Positions 60,296 through 64,000 of a DNA stretch of 64,000 bases are shown piece after piece. The translations under genes were made by a program, and so were the position numbers. Numbering within the stretch: position 1 is the first letter of the stretch; every line of letters starts with the position of its first letter. Under the pieces are notes generated by a model. It was not told where the DNA came from. It was given only the letters and a program-made list of their open reading frames with translations, and did not search any database. Source of the stretch: Eumeta japonica. Taxonomy: Eukaryota > Arthropoda > Insecta > Lepidoptera > Psychidae. The stretch lies in NCBI GenBank assembly GCA_005406025.1, contig BGZK01001406.1, positions 94,119 through 158,118 on the forward strand, written 5' to 3'.

Positions 60296-62003
60296 CTGAA
60301 AAAAATAAGCAAGTTTATTGAATTATAAATAATTAAAAATTATGTACAATAACTTGTCATAATAATTATATACCTGATTGAGTTTTGAGCGAATCACTGA
60401 CATAACTTGTGATCCCCTTCAAACCATTTGAATTGGTATTTTGATCTTTCAATATCCAGCCATTATTGTCTGGTTGATATGTGGTTGGATTTTTCAGATG
60501 AGCATTACTCCAAATGGTGCATATATAATTTGCTCGCAGAAATTGCTGCAATAGTTCGCTTTTGCAAGGTGGTAGATTGCTAGCGTCAAAATTTCGCAAC
60601 TTCTTTCGGTTAAAAGCTTCGTTTACATCGGAGACTGTATACGAGTCAATGAATATTTGAAGTCTAGCGGCATCAACATCAATTACATTATGGACATTGT
60701 ATACATTGCATATAAATCTCTGAATAATATTAAAGATGTTTTGTTGTTGATCTAAATTTTCAATTAATTCGCTGTTACCAAAGTTCTTGAAAGCTTCCTG
60801 GTACTCTGGATATTTTTTATGTCTTGTATGGTTTTGATTTTCCTTTCTGAAGAATGCAGGATTAAAATCACAACCTATGATGTCCAGGTAAGCTCTGACA
60901 AATTAACTGTCCCAACTCTGCATGTATTTTGGTTAGGTCAACATATCTTAAATTATTGCCAGTACCCGTAAGCATCCAAACAACCGAATCATTTTAAGGT
61001 GATGCATGTTACCAAGCATTATAGCCGCAATATCAGTATCAACTTCTTATTACTATTGCTGGATATGATGTAAACATGGTATCTATCTTCCCTCGTGTGC
61101 TGGGCATGACAACTCTTCATCAACTCTTGAGATAACTTTGTTGGAATTATCAACAGTGAAAGAATAACATTTTCTGAAATTGATGTATATCGTTTTGTCG
61201 CCAATAAATGGCACTACTTCATCAGTAGCCCAAATGCGAAGTAAAGAAATTAACCAGAGCAATTTTAAATTTAAATTTCTTAACTCTTTCGCGAAAATCA
61301 CTTGATCGAATTTGCTCAGAAGGTTAGTATTGTATACCGCGCGGATTCTAACCGTTGGGAATGCTCGTAATCTTTGATCGATGGAGTAAAGTATTGATCA
61401 AAGATCACGTCAATTCTCGATGCTTGAAATTGAGTAACCATTTGCAACAATTTTTTTGAAATATTTCCAAATGTTTTTGGAACATTTTTCATTGTATGCA
61501 ATAGGAAGAAACCGTCAATTATTAGAACATCTATATGATGTGGTTGCTCATGCTGGACCTCTTTCTCTAGGCATTTCATCAGAGCAGATTTATCTGTCTT
61601 GCAAATAGTGCCATCCAAATGGCACATGGACAATAAGGTAATTGGGTAAACAAAATCTTTGAAATGTCAACATTAAAATCCATTGAGATACCCAGCATGC
61701 GTCCAAATAAATCTCTTTGGATTTTAATTTCTTGAATCTTACCACCTACTAAAACTTTCTTCTTCTTCTCATAATCTTTAGAAAAATTGTCAATTGATAT
61801 TTTTTTTATAGCCTTTTCAAATCTGTTAATATCTAATAAACATTCAGAAACAAATGTTTTTCGACGATAATCTCCATTTTTTTCAATATTTAGAAGGAAT
61901 GCTTCTACTGGTGGTGATGCGGATTTTCCAGATGAAATATTTATTAGTTGGTCTTTCGGCACTTCTGAACTGAAGGGATTAATAAATCGATCAAAGGTAA
62001 CTA
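60198..62003 (-). pseudogene. PIN/FEN1-like nuclease-type gene of the long-TIR element, broken
   Basis: On the minus strand, in family order: FINPFSSEVPKDQLINISSG and RFEKAIKKISIDNF (from ~61990); VLIIDGFFLLHTMKNVP with Asp near 61515; IDVIFDQYFTPSIKDYEHS; DEVVPFIGDKTIYINFRKCY; a damaged ELSCPAHE...D stretch; VWMLTGTGNNLRYVDLTKIH; GCDFNPAFFRK (~60850-60876); NIIQRFICNVYNVHNVIDVD; and RNFDASNLPPCKSELLQQFL. A 78-bp GT-AG intron (60296-60373) leads to an acidic last exon (60198-60295, DGEGDIDDDEAIDW...) with a stop. I recognise this as a widespread uncharacterised invertebrate family; IIDGFF, HEEADT and GCD would be the acidic motifs of a PIN/FEN1-like fold. At least four frameshifts separate the pieces. 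No ATG is visible at the 5' end; the frame enters from the right repeat. Confidence 0.8.
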
Positions 62004-62452
62004 GCACCCGCTTGAACAGCTGTTATACGCGCTCGCGCCTATAGCGGACTTTCAATGTGTCTGGCAAGGTGTAAAAACCATTAAAACTGTCCGGCTGTTG
62101 AGGTAACATTTTTTTATAGGTCCCCAAGTAACATATAAAATTTAGCTTTTATACTATTACGAAAGTACAATTATAATTTATTAAAGTTCAGGGTGTCTGG
62201 CAAGGGTAGCAACCGTAATAAGTGTCTGGCAATGGATGACGTGTTTTCTTAAGTTATCCCGAAGAAAATATAAAAAACTGAGCTTTATACTTTAACGAAA
62301 TTGGAATTTTATTTTATACACCTTTACTATCTGTTACCTGCGCAAGTAACCAAACTCTATAGTCGCTGGTCGTTCTTATCTGTGTTGGGGACATGCATAG
62401 AGAAACTTTCGGCTTTTATAAAATAACGAAGGTCTGGCCGTCGCTGGCTCTT
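62004..62452 (-). repeat. Right terminal inverted repeat (449 bp)
   Basis: Inverse of 59460-59912. TTGCCAGACAC (shown as GTGTCTGGCAA on the plus strand) occurs at 62057-62067, 62193-62203 and 62222-62232. Confidence 0.92.
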
Positions 62453-64000
62453 GCTCTATATGTATAATATTCAATTATAAGTTAATGAATGCATTTTTTA
62501 AGACACATCTTTGTATTTCTCGTGTAATTACTCTCAAAAGTGTGTTTATTTATTTCATTGATCCTGTTTTTTGATATAACATAATATGAAGCCAAAGGCA
62601 ATTCGTATCAACCGCTGTCCTACAACGCCTCTCGTTTTTTTTTTTTATTTATTTAATACTAAAAGAATTAAAGATTAAGAAATCGTAGCTTCTTCTTCAA
62701 AGATATATCTATCACTAAAGATCACTAGTTTTAGTTACATGTTTATTAATATATTGATCATATGATTTTTAATCGTGTTAAACTAGATGGAAATTCGGTC
62801 AGAGTATAAAAATAGGCAATTCGAGTTTAAGGACTTTATATCATTGGATTTGTTGGTGTTGCGTCTAGTTTATTAATTGCTCTGCTACCGAAAATCTTGT
62901 AAATGTAGACTGCTTGCACTCGTACCCGGATCTAAAAGCCCCCCACACGGGCCCGTGCGCGCGGGCAGCTGCGGACAGCCGCAGGCGCCGTCACCGACTC
63001 AACAGCGGACACGTCCAGAACAAACGGCTTTAGGTCCTTTCGGACACGTGATAAAATATTTAGCGTGACTTAAATCGAACACTTACTCGGTTAGGACCGA
63101 GCTGAGCGTCTTCGGATTCGATCGCGACGTTTTAAAGCAAGATGGCACTGCTAAATTGATTTACCACAAAAATCTGAAAATGTTTGATTTATGACGTCAC
63201 ATTGGAAAAGGGGAACAAAAAACATTGATAAAACAAATCAAGGGTTTCAGACGAGATATCTATGTCAAGGATGGCAAAAATCTTTGTATGCGTATGTGAT
63301 TAACGTCGTAGCACGTCCCCAGCTCTAATATGAGAACGAACAATCACTCTAATACTTACTTTGGTTAACTATATTAGTTGTGTTCATACATGCAAATGAA
63401 AGAACAAAAGTCAATGATCAAATAACAAACGAAAAAAACATTGTGTGTATAAAAGAAAAAACCAAATTTGCAGCATCTTTTTATTGGTAGGTTTTAAAAG
63501 GGTTAATTCAAACGAAATATGGGAAACGAATAATATATTAGTAAATCCTGTACAAAAGATATCAACGCGCGCGCAGTTCGCACATCCAGTTCGTGGCCTT
63601 GTTTATTTCACGTCAATATGTACTTTAGGCGACGAACCAGCAAAGGTGACTTATTTGTTGATTTAATTAAATTTCTTGCTAAATGATAAACTACATTTTG
63701 TTTACGGACCTCACAAGCGTTAGATATAAGCGTAACGCATACCTGAAACATTTGTTATTAGTTGTAGAAAGTATTACAAAAGTATGTACATAGAGTATAA
63801 ATTTATTCGTATTATTAAATAGTTATAGGAACATTTAACATTGCAAATTCGATTAAATTTTAAAGGGTTAAAATATAAATTTTAAAGTGAATTATGATTT
63901 TCTTGTTTTTAATATAAATAAATAATTTCTGTCATTTTTAGTTCGTAAGTCTAAAATTTGTTTTGTATAAAGTAACAAATCGATACCCTAGAAAACACTT
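62453..64000. other. Intergenic stretch to the window end
   Basis: AT-rich with a GC-rich patch at 62930-63010. Frames at 62877-63068 and 63445-63666 have no recognisable domain. Nothing else is seen. Confidence 0.45.

Larger units (their letters stand above)
59460..62452. mobile_element. About 3-kb DNA element with ~450-bp terminal inverted repeats
   Basis: Left repeat 59460-59912 and right repeat 62004-62452 are near-identical reverse complements, differing by a few short indels and substitutions; both tips read AAGAGCCAGCGACGG. Between them lie an AT-rich microsatellite and a broken minus-strand nuclease-type gene. The repeats contain several copies of TTGCCAGACAC, candidate protein-binding sites. 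A target duplication could not be fixed. No DDE transposase, helicase or recombinase motif is seen. The long near-identical arms suggest recent formation or arm homogenisation. Confidence 0.9.

Overview
This window reads as an AT-rich insect nuclear chromosome, most likely from a moth or butterfly. The evidence is genes split by GT-AG introns, a heme A synthase and a takeout/JHBP-family gene of insect type, a CR1-like LINE with a TTTGAA-repeat tail, an errantivirus-like endogenous retrovirus, hAT and Tc1/mariner MITEs and Helitron-like ends. No prokaryotic operon signals are seen. The lepidopteran assignment is inference from the mixture of repeats and protein types.

Four host genes are supported. 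(1) 2606-3310 (+): single-exon UBTD1/2-like ubiquitin-domain protein, whose last ~20 codons look shifted by one extra base. (2) 12345-22757 (-): complete COX15 (heme A synthase), seven exons, 431 codons, all junctions phase-consistent, four heme histidines present. (3) 36485-37249 (+): intronless classical short-chain dehydrogenase/reductase of 254 aa with an intact Asn-Ser-Tyr-Lys set. (4) 40202-50698 (-): takeout/JHBP-family secreted carrier with four shared exons and two interchangeable terminal exons, 5a and 5b. Each terminal exon is exactly 152 nt, has the same splice phase and its own stop, and gives a 239-aa protein. The promoter has a TATA box, with a CACGTG E-box near the predicted start.

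Region by region: 1-2.6 kb holds three hAT-type non-autonomous elements; 2.6-3.3 kb UBTD; 3.3-12.2 kb is gene-poor. 12.3-22.8 kb is COX15, whose introns carry a decayed LINE, a TA-flanked MITE and palindromes. 23.9-34.4 kb is a transposon graveyard: a minus-strand LINE is split by an inverted-repeat DNA element, which itself holds a GC-rich jockey-type LINE, and next to this lies a truncated errantivirus-like provirus with env remains and a 3' LTR. 34.4-38 kb holds the SDR gene; 38-39 kb a CR1-like 3' end. 40.2-50.8 kb is the takeout gene, whose large first intron has a mariner fragment, a Helitron-like end, a MITE and a hAT MITE. 50.8-59.4 kb is gene-poor. 59.46-62.45 kb is a ~3 kb element with ~450-bp terminal inverted repeats around a broken, intron-bearing PIN/FEN1-like nuclease gene and no visible DDE transposase.

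The two items most worth following are the long-TIR nuclease element and the duplicated terminal exon of the takeout gene. Hairpins lie close to the splice sites that must choose between the two takeout exons.
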